Source: Bog-756 sp963831535
GTDB taxonomy: Bacteria; Actinomycetota; Acidimicrobiia; Acidimicrobiales; RAAP-2
Assembly (NCBI GenBank): GCA_963831535.1
Contig: CAWHQP010000009.1
Span: 1-64,000, forward strand
Direction: 5' to 3'
DNA length: 64,000 nucleotides
Of the stretch, positions 16,763 to 25,894 are shown piece after piece. The position numbers and the translations under genes are program-made. Each line of letters starts with the position of its first letter. Positions within the stretch are counted from its first letter, which is position 1. The notes under the pieces were generated by a model, which was given only the letters and a program-made list of their open reading frames with translations, was not told where the DNA came from and searched no databases.

Positions 16763-18484
16763 ATGGGCCCAGCCGGGCCGACCCGTTCCGGAGGGCGCCC
16801 CCTTCGGTCCCCGCGGCCTTCGGGCCACGGCACAACCAGCGAGCCTCCCCTGACGTTCCGCGAGTTCCTCTCGACACTGTGGCGCCGGCGACTGACCATC
16901 GCCGTGTGCATCGTGGTGGCCGTCGTGGCGGCATTGGCCTACGCGAAGGTCCGCACGCCGCAGTACCAGTCGACGGCCACCATCCAGGAGAACGCCATCA
17001 GCGGCACCGCATCGGGCACGCCGAGCTCGACGGTCACGCTCCCGGACCCGGTCCAGGAACTGGGCAGCACGGCGGTCCAGCAACGGGCGGCGACCATCCT
17101 CGGTGACGCCAGCGCCAGCAGTGTGGCCTCGGATGTCACCGGCACGGTGGACACCACCACCGGACAACTCCTGGTCACCGCCACCGACGGCGATCCGGCC
17201 CGTGCCCAGGCCGTGGCCAAGGCGTACGCCCAGGCCTACGTCGACCAGATCCAGTCGCTGGTCCAGGCCCAGATCGACAAGATCAACACCGAGCTGACGT
17301 CGCTCCAGCAGCAGATCGCCGCGCTCGAACAGTCCAACCCCACCGGCACCAATGCCGTGATCACGGCCCAGATCACCGGACTCACCACCACCTTGAGCAC
17401 CCTTCAGTCCGAGCTGTCGAGCGTTCAGTTCGGCGAGCCCTATGCCTCCGTCCAGGTGGCCGCGGGACTGCCCGGAGCGCCCACCGGTCTGAGCACCTCG
17501 AAGCTGCTGGCCATCGGCATCATCGCCGGACTCCTGACCGGATGCGGGATCGCCCTGGCCCGTGACCAACTGGACACCCGGCTGCGCACCCGTCCCGACC
17601 TGGCCGGCATCACCGAAGCCCCGATCCTGGCGGAGCTGCCCCAAGACAGTGACGTCCGAGCCGACAAGGTGACGATCGCCATGGTGCAGGCGCCCCAGTC
17701 CCAGATGGCCGAAGCCATCCGGGAGCTTCGAACCAGCCTCCGGGTCATCCTGGACGACACCCCCTGCCCGATGATCACCGTCACCAGTCCCGAGCCGGGC
17801 GACGGTAAGACGTTCGTTGCCGCCAACCTCGCCGCCGCCTGGGCCATGAGCGGGAGCAAGGTCATCGTGGTCTCGGCCGACTTCCGCCGTCCCCGTCTGG
17901 AAGAGATCTTCGGTCTGCCCCTGGGAAGCCGTCCCGGTCTGGCCGACCTGATCCGCTCCAACTGGAAGACCCCCGAACCGACGCGGCGGACCACGGAGCT
18001 GCGAGACGCCCACGGGCTGCCGATCCAGGCCTACGAGAGCCGTCCCACCACCGGCGGACCGCCCATACCCGACCGGGAGTACCGTGAAGCCTCCAACCAG
18101 TCCGACCCGTCGTCGGTGGCCGCCCATCTGGTGGACAGCGGGATCTGGGGTCTCCAGATCCTGCCGGCCGGTATCCAGCTGGAGAACCCCAGCGAACTGT
18201 TCGGCAGTCCGGGAATGCAGCCGGTGATCGACCAGCTGCGCCTGCTCGCCGATGTGATCCTGGTGGACACGCCTCCGGTCCTGGTGGTGCCCGACACCGC
18301 CATCATCGGACGGTTCACCGCCGGTGCCGTGGTGGTGGCCGCCGAAGGCAAGACCGAACGTGACGAGCTGGAACGGACTGTGCAACGCCTGGAGGCCACC
18401 CACTGCCGGGTTCTGGGTGTGGCCCTCAACCGGGTGCGCCGATCGGCGGCAAGTTCCTACCAGGCGTACGCCTACAAGCAATGA
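16763..18484 (+). CDS. Chain-length determinant fused to BY-kinase (Wzz-Wzc-like)
   Basis: Inner-membrane polysaccharide co-polymerase with a cytoplasmic tyrosine autokinase, 573 aa. The first membrane segment is about 38-60 (LTIAVCIVVAVVAALAYA), then an extracytoplasmic coiled-coil region and a second segment at about 247-267. The kinase has Walker A PEPGDGKT at about 343-350, Walker A' VIVVSADFRRP at 367-377 and Walker B VILVDTPP at 498-505. The tail SSYQAYAYKQ supplies the tyrosine cluster. In the A' motif the usual first Asp is Ser. A linker of about 65 residues rich in R/T/P is inserted before the last third. ATG 16763 lacks a clear Shine-Dalgarno. The kinase would be opposed by the phosphatase at 5991. 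Confidence 0.88.
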   Translation: MGPAGPTRSGGRPLRSPRPSGHGTTSEPPLTFREFLSTLWRRRLTIAVCIVVAVVAALAYAKVRTPQYQSTATIQENAISGTASGTPSSTVTLPDPVQELGSTAVQQRAATILGDASASSVASDVTGTVDTTTGQLLVTATDGDPARAQAVAKAYAQAYVDQIQSLVQAQIDKINTELTSLQQQIAALEQSNPTGTNAVITAQITGLTTTLSTLQSELSSVQFGEPYASVQVAAGLPGAPTGLSTSKLLAIGIIAGLLTGCGIALARDQLDTRLRTRPDLAGITEAPILAELPQDSDVRADKVTIAMVQAPQSQMAEAIRELRTSLRVILDDTPCPMITVTSPEPGDGKTFVAANLAAAWAMSGSKVIVVSADFRRPRLEEIFGLPLGSRPGLADLIRSNWKTPEPTRRTTELRDAHGLPIQAYESRPTTGGPPIPDREYREASNQSDPSSVAAHLVDSGIWGLQILPAGIQLENPSELFGSPGMQPVIDQLRLLADVILVDTPPVLVVPDTAIIGRFTAGAVVVAAEGKTERDELERTVQRLEATHCRVLGVALNRVRRSAASSYQAYAYKQ

Positions 18485-19383
18485 CCCGGGAGGCGACGGC
18501 TCGGACCGACCGTCCGTCGGCCGACCCGCACCCCGGGGGTCCCGCGGTGCACGTGGTGGTGGTGGCTTACGGCGCCGTCGGGCTGCTCGACACGTGCCTC
18601 GAGGAACTCGACGGTGCCTACCCCGTCCTGGTGGTCGACAACTCGTCCGATCCTGGCGTTCGGGCCGTGGCCGAACGGTACGGGAGCCGCTATCTCGACC
18701 CGGGCCGCAACCTCGGCTTCGCGGGCGGAGTCAACGTCGGCCTGGAGCAGCTGGAACCCCTGGACGGGGAGGTCCTGCTCCTCAATCCGGACGCGGCCAT
18801 CGGCCCGGCCGGGGTAGCGGCACTCAGCCGGTGCCTGCACGCCGACCCCCGGCTGGCCTGCGTGGCCCCGGCCCAGGTCGACCGGTCGGGCGACGACGAC
18901 GCCCGGGTGGACTGGCCGTTCCCGACGCCGTTGGGGGCCTGGGTCGAAGCGGTCGGCCTCGGCCGCCTACGCCGTGGCGACCGCTTCCTCATCGGCTCCG
19001 TACTCCTGATCCGGGCGACGGCACTGGCCGACGTCGGGCGATTCGACGAACGATTCTTCCTCTACGCCGAGGAGACCGACTGGCAGCGCCGGGCCCTGGA
19101 CCGGGGCTGGCGTGTCGCCCTGTGCCCCGAGGTGGTCGCTGTCCACGAGGGTGCGGGCACCGGCGGCGACGCCGCCGTGCGCGAGGCCCACTTCCACGCC
19201 TCGCACGAGCGCTACCTCCGCAAGTACCACGGGGCGGCGGGATGGCAGTGCTACCGGGCCGGGGCCATGCTCGGGGCCCTGGGCCGCGCCCTGGTGCTCC
19301 CCGGAGAGCGGGGCCGCCAGGCCGCCGCCCGCTTCCATCTTTACCGTCGTGGGCCGTGCCGGGTCGAGTCCCGGATCAGATGA
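18481..19383 (+). CDS. Glycosyltransferase family 2 (rhamnosyltransferase-like)
   Basis: GT-A inverting transferase of 300 aa. It has VHVVVVAYGAVGLLDTCLE, VVDNSSDPG, the GRNLGFAGGVNVGLE motif and LLLNPDAAI (DxD-like). FDERFFLYAEETDWQRRA is the classical ED-x2-W motif of dTDP-rhamnosyl and similar transferases. Its ATG overlaps the BY-kinase stop (ATGA), so the two are translationally coupled. The C-terminus is short and basic with no membrane segment. Confidence 0.92.
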   Translation: MTREATARTDRPSADPHPGGPAVHVVVVAYGAVGLLDTCLEELDGAYPVLVVDNSSDPGVRAVAERYGSRYLDPGRNLGFAGGVNVGLEQLEPLDGEVLLLNPDAAIGPAGVAALSRCLHADPRLACVAPAQVDRSGDDDARVDWPFPTPLGAWVEAVGLGRLRRGDRFLIGSVLLIRATALADVGRFDERFFLYAEETDWQRRALDRGWRVALCPEVVAVHEGAGTGGDAAVREAHFHASHERYLRKYHGAAGWQCYRAGAMLGALGRALVLPGERGRQAAARFHLYRRGPCRVESRIR

Positions 19384-20517
19384 CGTCGACCCGACACTCC
19401 CTCTCGGTGGTCCACGTGGTGGTTACCGACGCCTTCGCCGGCGTGGAGCGCTACGTGGTCGAGGTCGCCGGCGCCCTTGCCGCCCGCGGCCATCGGGTCC
19501 ACACCATCGGCGGCGACCCGGTCCGGATGCGAGCCGAGCTGCCCGACACCGTCTCGGTGCACCGGGCCAGAACCCTGGTGGCGGCGGCCCGGGCCGTCGC
19601 CTCCACCCGGGACGTCGACCTCGTCCACGTGCACATGACCACGGCGGAGGGCGCGGCCTGGTTGGCCCGACCCCTTCCACCCGGTCCCCGATCGTCGCCA
19701 CCCGCCACTTCGCCGCCGACCGTGGATCGAGTCCGGTGGCTCGGGCCCTGGCTTCGGTGACCAGCCGGGTCATCACCTGTGACATCGCCATCAGCCGGTT
19801 CGTGGCCGACACCATCGACGGTCCCTCGGTGCTCATCGCCAACGGCGTGGCCCCGCCGGCCCCAGGCTCCCCTGGCCGCGCCCAGCGTGGTCATGCTCCA
19901 GACGGCTCGAGCCCGAGAAGGCGCCCGACATCGGTCTGAGGCCTTCGCCCGCAGCGGGCTCGGCGACCGCGGGTGGCGCCTCGCCGTGGCCGGGCACCGG
20001 CCAGCTCCGGGCGGACTCTGGAGCGCCGTGGCCCGAACCTGCGGGGTGGCCGACAGCGTCGAGTTCGCCGGCTACGTGGCCGATACCGACGGGCTGCTCG
20101 AGGGTGCGTCGATCGTCCTGGCCCCAGGGCATCTCGACGGCCTTCGGCCTTTCGGTGGTGGAGGCCATGGCCCACGGCGTCCCCGTAGTGGCGGCCCGGG
20201 GCGGCGGCCACCTGGAGACGCTCGGCCCGGACGGACTGCTCTTCCCCCCCGGGGACGTGGGCGGAGCCGCCGATGCCCTGCGCCGCCTGGCCGACGACCC
20301 GGTCCTACGGCTGTCGGTGGGGGCCACGCTGCGCCGTCGGCAGCAGCGGGCGTTCTCCCTTCCCCGCCACATCGACCGGCTCGAGGCGCTCTACCGTGCC
20401 GTACTCGGCGAGGCGGGCGCGCCGGGCGGCCACTTCGATCCGACCCACTTCCCCGACCCGCCGGAGGCTCAGGAGCCGGTCGCCCCGTCCGGTCCGGCCG
20501 ACACCGTGTCCCGGTAG
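19380..20517 (+). pseudogene. Glycosyltransferase family 4, multiply frameshifted
   Basis: One GT4 gene spread over several frames. ATG 19380 overlaps the GT2 stop (ATGA) and encodes VVHVVVTDAFAGVERYVVEV and DVDLVHVHMTTAEGAAWLA. The frame changes near 19672 (SPIVATRHFAADRG, TCDIAISRFVADTI, VLIANGV) and again near 19865 (VVMLQ). Two compensating shifts near 19905 and 19935 are suggested, because RLEPEKAPDIGL reads in between. A last shift near 20130 leads to AFGLSVVEAMAHGVPVVAA and the C-terminus. All GT4 landmarks appear in order, so the ancestral gene was intact. Five or more indels in 1.1 kb suggest poor consensus sequence or decay. Its 3' end overlaps that of the convergent gene by 49 bp. 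Confidence 0.8.
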
Positions 20518-21654
20518 AGGGCCAGCTGGGCCTCGGCCACGCTCTCCCACGAGTAACGGTCGGCTCCGGCCAACCCGCCCTCCCGCAGGCGGCTCCACAG
20601 TCCGGGCTCGTCGAGGAACCGGCCGAGCGCGGCGCGGAGGGCGTCAGGATCGTTGGGGGGCACGAGCAGGCCCACCTCGCCGACCACATCGGGCAGGGCA
20701 CCGCTGGCACTGGCCACCACCGGTACGCCGGAGGACTGCGACTCCACCACCACCCGCCCGAACTGCTCGAGCCACCCGGGCATGGGCACCGAGGGCACGG
20801 CCAGGACGTCGAACTGCCGGTACGTGCCCGGGATGTCCTCCTCGTCCACGTGGCCGTGGAAGGTCACCCGGTCTCCGATCCCAAGTCGGTCCGCCGACCG
20901 GACCAGGGCCACGGACTCCGGCCCCGCTCCGAAGATCTCGAGGCTCATCCGTTCGTCACCGGCCACGGCCTCGATGAGCACGTCGACCCCCTTGTGGGGG
21001 ATCAACCGGCCGACGAATCCGACCCGCAGTCGATCACTCGGTGGCGGACGGTCCATCGGCTGCGAACCGCACCACATCAACCCCGAGGGGGAGGAGCACC
21101 GGTGCCGGGCCGAGGCCCTTGCGGCTCAGGATCTCCCCCGCCTTCACGTTGCAGGTGTAGGCCCCGGCCGCCCTCCGGAGACACCATCGCTCGAACCACC
21201 GGAACGGGGGCGGATACCGCTTGTCGATGTTCTGGGCCGACGAGACCACGAACGGGATGCGGTAGGACCGCAAGCGGCACAGGGTCAGTACCTCGGCCAC
21301 GGCCAGCCCGAAGGGCTCCTCGTGCATGTCGATGAGGTCCCAGTTCGCCGACCCGAGGATGCGCCAGAGGGCGACAGGGTCGTAGACGAAGAGGTTCGGG
21401 TGGTGTCCGAGGGTCCGGACCGGCACGGCGAACCCGTCACCGTCGGCACTGAACGCCACCGTCGATCCGCCCTCCTCCCACCGGACGGCGGTGACCAGGG
21501 TGAGATCGACGCCCAGGGAACGGAGCAGGCGCTCGCGCTCCCGCCACGCCGTCACCACCCCGCTCTTCGAAATCCGGAGCACCCGGAGGGCCCGGGGTCC
21601 CGAGGATTCCCGGGGTTCAGCGGAACCGGGGGGATGCGGGACCGGGTTCACCAT
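20469..21654 (-). pseudogene. Glycosyltransferase family 4, frameshifted
   Basis: Two frames make one GT4. The N-terminal half (21654 to about 21040) has LRVLRISKSGVVTAWRERE, NWDLIDMHEEPFGLAVAEV, CNVKAGEILSRKG and LLPLGVDVVRFAADG. The C-terminal half (about 21045 to 20469) has LRVGFVGRLIPHKGVDVLIEA, FHGHVDEEDIPGTYRQ and PGWLEQFGRVVVESQSSG. A single indel near 21040 separates them. If repaired, the enzyme would be about 390 aa and full length. The ATG at 21654 overlaps the probable stop of the DUF4012 gene. Confidence 0.82.
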
Positions 21655-23569
21655 GTGATCGTCCGGGGTGCACTGTCATCGAAGGAGGCCCCCCGAAGGT
21701 CCACTGCTCGGCGGGGATCCGGGCCGACGGCACCACCGTCATCGACCCGTGGTGACCGGGCATCTCGAAGTGCACCACCACCGTCGAGGTGGTGCCCTGG
21801 GGGATGGTCACCGGTGCGGCGATCACCGAGGTGGGGCCCTCGGGACCGTTCACGGCGAGAGGGCCGGCGCCGGTCATGGTGATATGCGATGCCAGGGCGG
21901 GCAGATTCGCCGAGACCAGGCCGCGGTAGCCGCCGTAGCTCACCGGTTCGCCCGGGAACGGCCCGGCAATGAACTGCGACTGGCCGTCCGGGGTGGTGTT
22001 GTCCATGCGGGTGGTCAGGGTGACGGTGGTGTTCGGCCCGGTCGGGACCGTGGCGACGGCCACGTGCACCGGCAGATACTGATCGAGCTTGTTGCCGCCC
22101 AGGTTGATGACGGACACGTCGACCGACCGTGGCCCCAGGGTGCCGCTTACGCCGCTCACCACCCAGGCGGCCTGGTGGACGGGGTTCTTGGACCACACCA
22201 TCAGATGCCGGCCAGCCACGGCCGAGGACAGAGCCGAAGAGAAGGTGCTGATGTCCAGGTTCTGTCCCTGCAGTTGGCGCAGGATGGCACCGGTCAGGGC
22301 CCCCAGGGCATCCTGGCGGGCGGTGTCGTCGGTGGCGTTGTCGGTGAGTCCGACGTACTGGTCGTGCAGGAGGTACTGCTCCACCGAGTCGGCGCTGACG
22401 GTCTGGGTGCCGGCCTGCACCGGACCGGTGACGTCGAGAAGCTGGCGGAGTCCGGCCACATCCAGGGCGATGACCCCGTCCACCGGCTGACCGGTCAACG
22501 CGGTCCACATCGACGCAGCCAGCGGCGCGGTCACGTCGAACTGCGGTGTCCAGCCCAGATTGCGCATGTCGAGGCTGGGGTTGAGCCACCCCCAGTTCTT
22601 CTCGAACTCACCGGTGACCGGCTACCGCCCCGACGGGCAGCGTCCGATCACCCGACGCGCTCAGATCGCCCAGCTGCACCGAGCCGTCCGAAGTGGTGGC
22701 CGCCCCGACGTCGAGGAAGGCGCCTGAGCCGGACCGCATCTCGGCGTTGTTCGACGCCAGCACCACGTAGGTCTGCGGGCCCTGGAGGATCGTGGCCACG
22801 GCGGCCGAAACCCCGGCGGCCTTGGCCAGACCGGAGCCGGGCGTCGTCGAGCTGGCTCACGAACTCGTTGCGCTTGGAGGCCAGCGGGGCGACCAGGGCC
22901 GCCGAGGGACCGGTGTCGATGCCGGCCAGTCGTCCGCTGGGCCGATGCGGCGATGGACGACAGCTGCCGCAGAGCGCTCACCCGGTCGGGGCCGGCGGTG
23001 TGGGGCTCGTCCAGTACGGCGTGGGCCTGCGACACCAGCGTGGACCCCACCTCGGACACGGTGCCGGCCGCGGCGCTGAGGGCACGCACCGACCGGATCT
23101 GCCTCCCGACCACGGGGACGATGGTCATCGGGGTGAACAGGGGCGACGAGAGATCGGCCTGGGCGCTGGCGAACTCCGCCCGGGCCGCGTCGAGCAGGTG
23201 GACCGAGCCCGCCGAGGTGAGCTCACCCGGGGTCAGCTCGCTCTTGACCTGCTCCAGGCTGGCCAGGCCCTTCTGATCGTGACGATAGGCCGACCATCCC
23301 TTCACGGCCAGCAATCCCGCCCACACGACGACCAAGACCACGACGGCGGCAATGATCAGCCACGTACGCCGCCGCCAACCGACTCTCTTGCTCACGGCAA
23401 CCACTCGCTGACTCCAGGCGTCGGGAGACCGGAACCACGGTTCGTCGTGGCCCCGCAGATCGACGCGGCGGACAAGCGTCTCAAGGATCGAGCGTACCGG
23501 AAGCGGGCCGCTTCCCCTGGTCAATGAGGGTTGCCGGGCGCGTCGAATACGGGGTGGGCCCGATCCCAC
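21648..23569 (-). pseudogene. DUF4012 membrane-anchored protein, multiply frameshifted
   Basis: Large envelope protein of the DUF4012 family, common in actinobacterial polysaccharide loci; its function is unknown. The N-terminal part has one membrane segment (WLIIAAVVVLVVVWAGLLAV), then LTSAGSVHLLDAARAEFASA and SSPLFTPMTIVPVVGRQIRS. The family core YVVLASNNAEMRSGSGAFLD lies in a second frame (about 22640-22800). FEKNWGWLNPSLDMRNLGWT and TGQPVDGVIALDVAGLRQLL are in a third. At least three indels fall between about 22610 and 22950. A fourth near 21690 would move the end from 21617 (PASPRFR) to 21648 (FDDSAPRTITW), which looks more natural. It diverges from the sortase gene with only about 50 bp between them. 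Confidence 0.8.
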
Positions 23570-23618
23570 CGGGCGGAGGTGCCGAGGTGGCGACGCGCCG
23601 TGCCGCTAGCATCCCAGC

Positions 23619-24542
23619 GTGTCGTTGACGACTATCCGGGTGACGGTCGGCCGGATCCTACTGGTGGCCGGGATCCTGATTCTGATGTTCATCCCCTACC
23701 TCTTGTGGGGCACGGGGTTGATCACGGCGCGCAACCAGTCCGTACTGACCCGACAGTTCCGCGAGGCCCAGCAAAAGTCCCATTCGCACCCGGCCACGAC
23801 CATTGCCACACCGCCGCATCACACCACCCCTCCCGTGCCCCAGGTGGCGCCGACCATCGCCGACCCACCTATCGGGAGCCCGGTCGGAACCATCCAGATC
23901 CCGAAGATCAACCTGTCCATGACCGTGGTGGAGGGCACCGCCGAGGCCCAACTGGCCATGGGCCCCGGCCACTACCCCAGCACTCCCCTGCCCGGTGAGG
24001 CCGGCAACGCGGCCATCGCCGGTCACCGGACCACCTACCTGCATCCGTTCTACAGCCTCGACGCCTTGACGTCGGGGGACCTGATCTACATCACCACACT
24101 GCAGGGGACGTTCCTCTATCAGGTGTACAAGAGCCAGGTGGTGCTGCCCACCGACGTCGCCGTCGTGGATCCGACGCCGAATCCCCAGCTCACCCTGACC
24201 ACGTGCAATCCCCGCTACAGCGCCAGCCAGCGCCTGGTGGTCAACGCCAATCTGGTGGCCAGCGAACTCGCTCATCCGACGAGCACCCCGGTGGCCGATG
24301 TAAAACCGCACCACCACACCGGGCAGTTGGCGGATGCTACGGCGACGGCCGGCAAGGACTGGCTTCCGGCCATCTTGTGGGGAGTCCTGGTCGCAGCTCT
24401 CGCCACCGGCGTCTGGATGGTGGTCCTCCGGACCCACCGATTGAGGCGGGCCCTGACCATCGTGGGCGGCGTCCTGGTGTGGCTGGTCGTGGTGTTCTTC
24501 TTCTTCCAGGCCGTGACGCCCCTCCTTCCGGCCAGCTACTGA
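23619..24542 (+). CDS. Sortase (class E-like) with extra C-terminal membrane segments
   Basis: Membrane transpeptidase of 307 aa that anchors surface proteins. It has an N-terminal membrane helix (about 11-34), a Pro/His/Thr linker (52-88) and the sortase barrel. H136 is in AGHRTTY, C196 in TLTTCNPRY and R205 in SASQRLVV, the full catalytic triad. Two further hydrophobic helices (about 250-270 and 278-300) follow the barrel, which is less usual. The likely substrate is the LPFTG protein encoded convergently at 24788. ATG 23619 is the first plausible start. Confidence 0.92.
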   Translation: MSLTTIRVTVGRILLVAGILILMFIPYLLWGTGLITARNQSVLTRQFREAQQKSHSHPATTIATPPHHTTPPVPQVAPTIADPPIGSPVGTIQIPKINLSMTVVEGTAEAQLAMGPGHYPSTPLPGEAGNAAIAGHRTTYLHPFYSLDALTSGDLIYITTLQGTFLYQVYKSQVVLPTDVAVVDPTPNPQLTLTTCNPRYSASQRLVVNANLVASELAHPTSTPVADVKPHHHTGQLADATATAGKDWLPAILWGVLVAALATGVWMVVLRTHRLRRALTIVGGVLVWLVVVFFFFQAVTPLLPASY

Positions 24543-24787
24543 ATCCGATCCGGCGGACTCGGGCGAGCGGCTCTGAGGTCGTGGCGGTGTTGTCCCCAAG
24601 CGGAGGCGAGCAGAACGCGTGACCGGCCGGGCGTGGGGCCGCCGAGGTCGTCCCCGGGCCACCGGCGATCGGGATAGCCCTGTAGCCCTCCCGGTCTACT
24701 GCCTGACGCCGACCTCACCGGGCCACGCCCTGCCCCCAGCAGAGCCCCGACGGGGCCAGCTCAGGTCAGTAGATGATGGCCGCCGAA

Positions 24788-25132
24788 TCAGGCGGCGGCG
24801 CGAGTACGGCGGCGGCGGGTCAGCACGCCCCCCACCAGCACCGCTCCGGTACCGATCACGGCCAGCTCGGCCACGTCAGCCCCCGTGAAGGGAAGGCTGG
24901 AGGTGGAGGCGGTCGGTGTCGGGGTGACCGACGTGGTCGGAGCGACCAGGGTCTGCACCGCCCCGTCGTTCCCGTCGTTGGTCACCGTCGGCGTGATCAC
25001 ACAGTTATTCGGCTCGGTGACCGATCCGGCCGGAACGCAGCCGGTGCCGGTGGTCGCACCGGCGATGCCCGGAACCACGGCCACCGAGGCCACGGCGAGA
25101 CTCGCGCCAATAATCAATCGTCTTGCCCACAT
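24788..25132 (-). CDS. Small LPFTG-anchored secreted protein (sortase substrate)
   Basis: A 114-aa precursor. A signal peptide (1-26, RRLIIGASLAVASVAVVPG then AGA) and a mature part of about 50 residues with two cysteines (C32, C44) are followed by a Thr/Pro/Ser-rich stretch. The sorting signal has LPFTG at 80-84, the hydrophobic VAELAVIGTGAVLVGGVL and the basic tail TRRRRTRAAA. The frame is open further upstream, but the signal peptide fixes ATG 25132. AGAAGGG lies about 11 bases before it. The mature protein is tiny, perhaps a structural or decorating surface peptide. Adjacent sortase and substrate genes make a self-contained pair. Confidence 0.88.
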   Translation of the reverse strand: MWARRLIIGASLAVASVAVVPGIAGATTGTGCVPAGSVTEPNNCVITPTVTNDGNDGAVQTLVAPTTSVTPTPTASTSSLPFTGADVAELAVIGTGAVLVGGVLTRRRRTRAAA

Positions 25133-25509
25133 GATGGTTGCCCTTCTTCCCGTGGAGGCACCGCCTTCACGTTCACCCAAAACTCGACCCCCGACCACAT
25201 CGGTGGTGCAGGACCCGTGAATCCATACTGCAGGGTCGGCGGAGGTTAAAGCAACGCGACCCTCAACCAAGACGGAAAGTGACCACTTTAAGTGGTTATC
25301 ATCTCGCTCATAGTGGGATATATGCCCATCCCAGCCCTTGAGCAGGACGAATCCTCGGTGGGATCCTCCCCCAGCCGCCCGGCCGGATTCTCGAGGTGCC
25401 TCCTAGGACGGAGGGGAACTGGCGGACCGACCCAATCGGAGACACCGGGCCCGCACCCCGATCGCGGGGTGACACGGCCTCGCCGGAGGTGGTCCGGATT
25501 GACGGGGTG
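25133..25509. other. Intergenic region with AT-rich promoter zone
   Basis: About 375 bp upstream of the LPFTG gene. It is markedly AT-richer around 25240-25325 than its surroundings and contains a perfect palindrome at 25282-25296. No credible gene is seen. Confidence 0.45.
25282..25296. promoter_or_regulatory. 15-bp palindrome, candidate operator
   Basis: ACCACTT-T-AAGTGGT is a perfect inverted repeat with a single central base, located 150 bp upstream of the LPFTG protein start. Its form is that of a dimeric regulator operator. The regulator is unknown. Confidence 0.4.
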
Positions 25510-25815
25510 TCAGGCCGGAACGAGTTGCCCGAAGGTGCTGCAGAGCCCGAACGCTTCGATGATGACGAAGGCGGCAACGATGGCCACCACCACGGGGATA
25601 CGCCACGGCCTACCGGTGCGCACCATCGGCGACGGCATGTACCAGGCCGGGAGAAGTCCCTCCGACTGCCCCAGAAACTCGGCCACAGGGATGGCGTCAG
25701 CGTCGATCGGACCGTTCGGATCGGCAGCCAGGGCCAGGGCGGTGAGTTCGTCCTCGGTGAAGAATCCGTCACCGTCCAAGTCCGCCGTGCCCTCGTTCTC
25801 CTGGTCGTCGACCAT
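25510..25815 (-). CDS. Tail-anchored EF-hand protein
   Basis: A 101-aa protein of unknown function. Residues 13-24 form a complete EF-hand loop (DLDGDGFFTEDE, with D1, D3, D5, G6 and E12). About 18 residues later, DPNGPIDADAIP looks like a second, degenerate loop, so the pair resembles a small calcium-binding or dockerin-like module. One membrane segment follows near the C-terminus (WRIPVVVAIVAAFVIIEAFG). ATG 25815 is chosen because GGAGGG lies just upstream. The earlier ATG at 25836 is less likely. Confidence 0.72.
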   Translation of the reverse strand: MVDDQENEGTADLDGDGFFTEDELTALALAADPNGPIDADAIPVAEFLGQSEGLLPAWYMPSPMVRTGRPWRIPVVVAIVAAFVIIEAFGLCSTFGQLVPA

Positions 25816-25894
25816 GGGGTTCCCTCCGGATGCCACTCGGTGCTGCTCTGCCGAGCCAGCCTATCCGGCATCGACGCTGACGGGGATCACGGCT

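Noticed and set aside
16754..18481. 575-aa minus-strand open frame
   Set aside because: Antisense shadow of the chain-length/BY-kinase gene, with no family motifs.
24543..24787. Rho-independent terminator between sortase and LPFTG genes
   Set aside because: No clear stem followed by a T-tract was found in this convergent gap.
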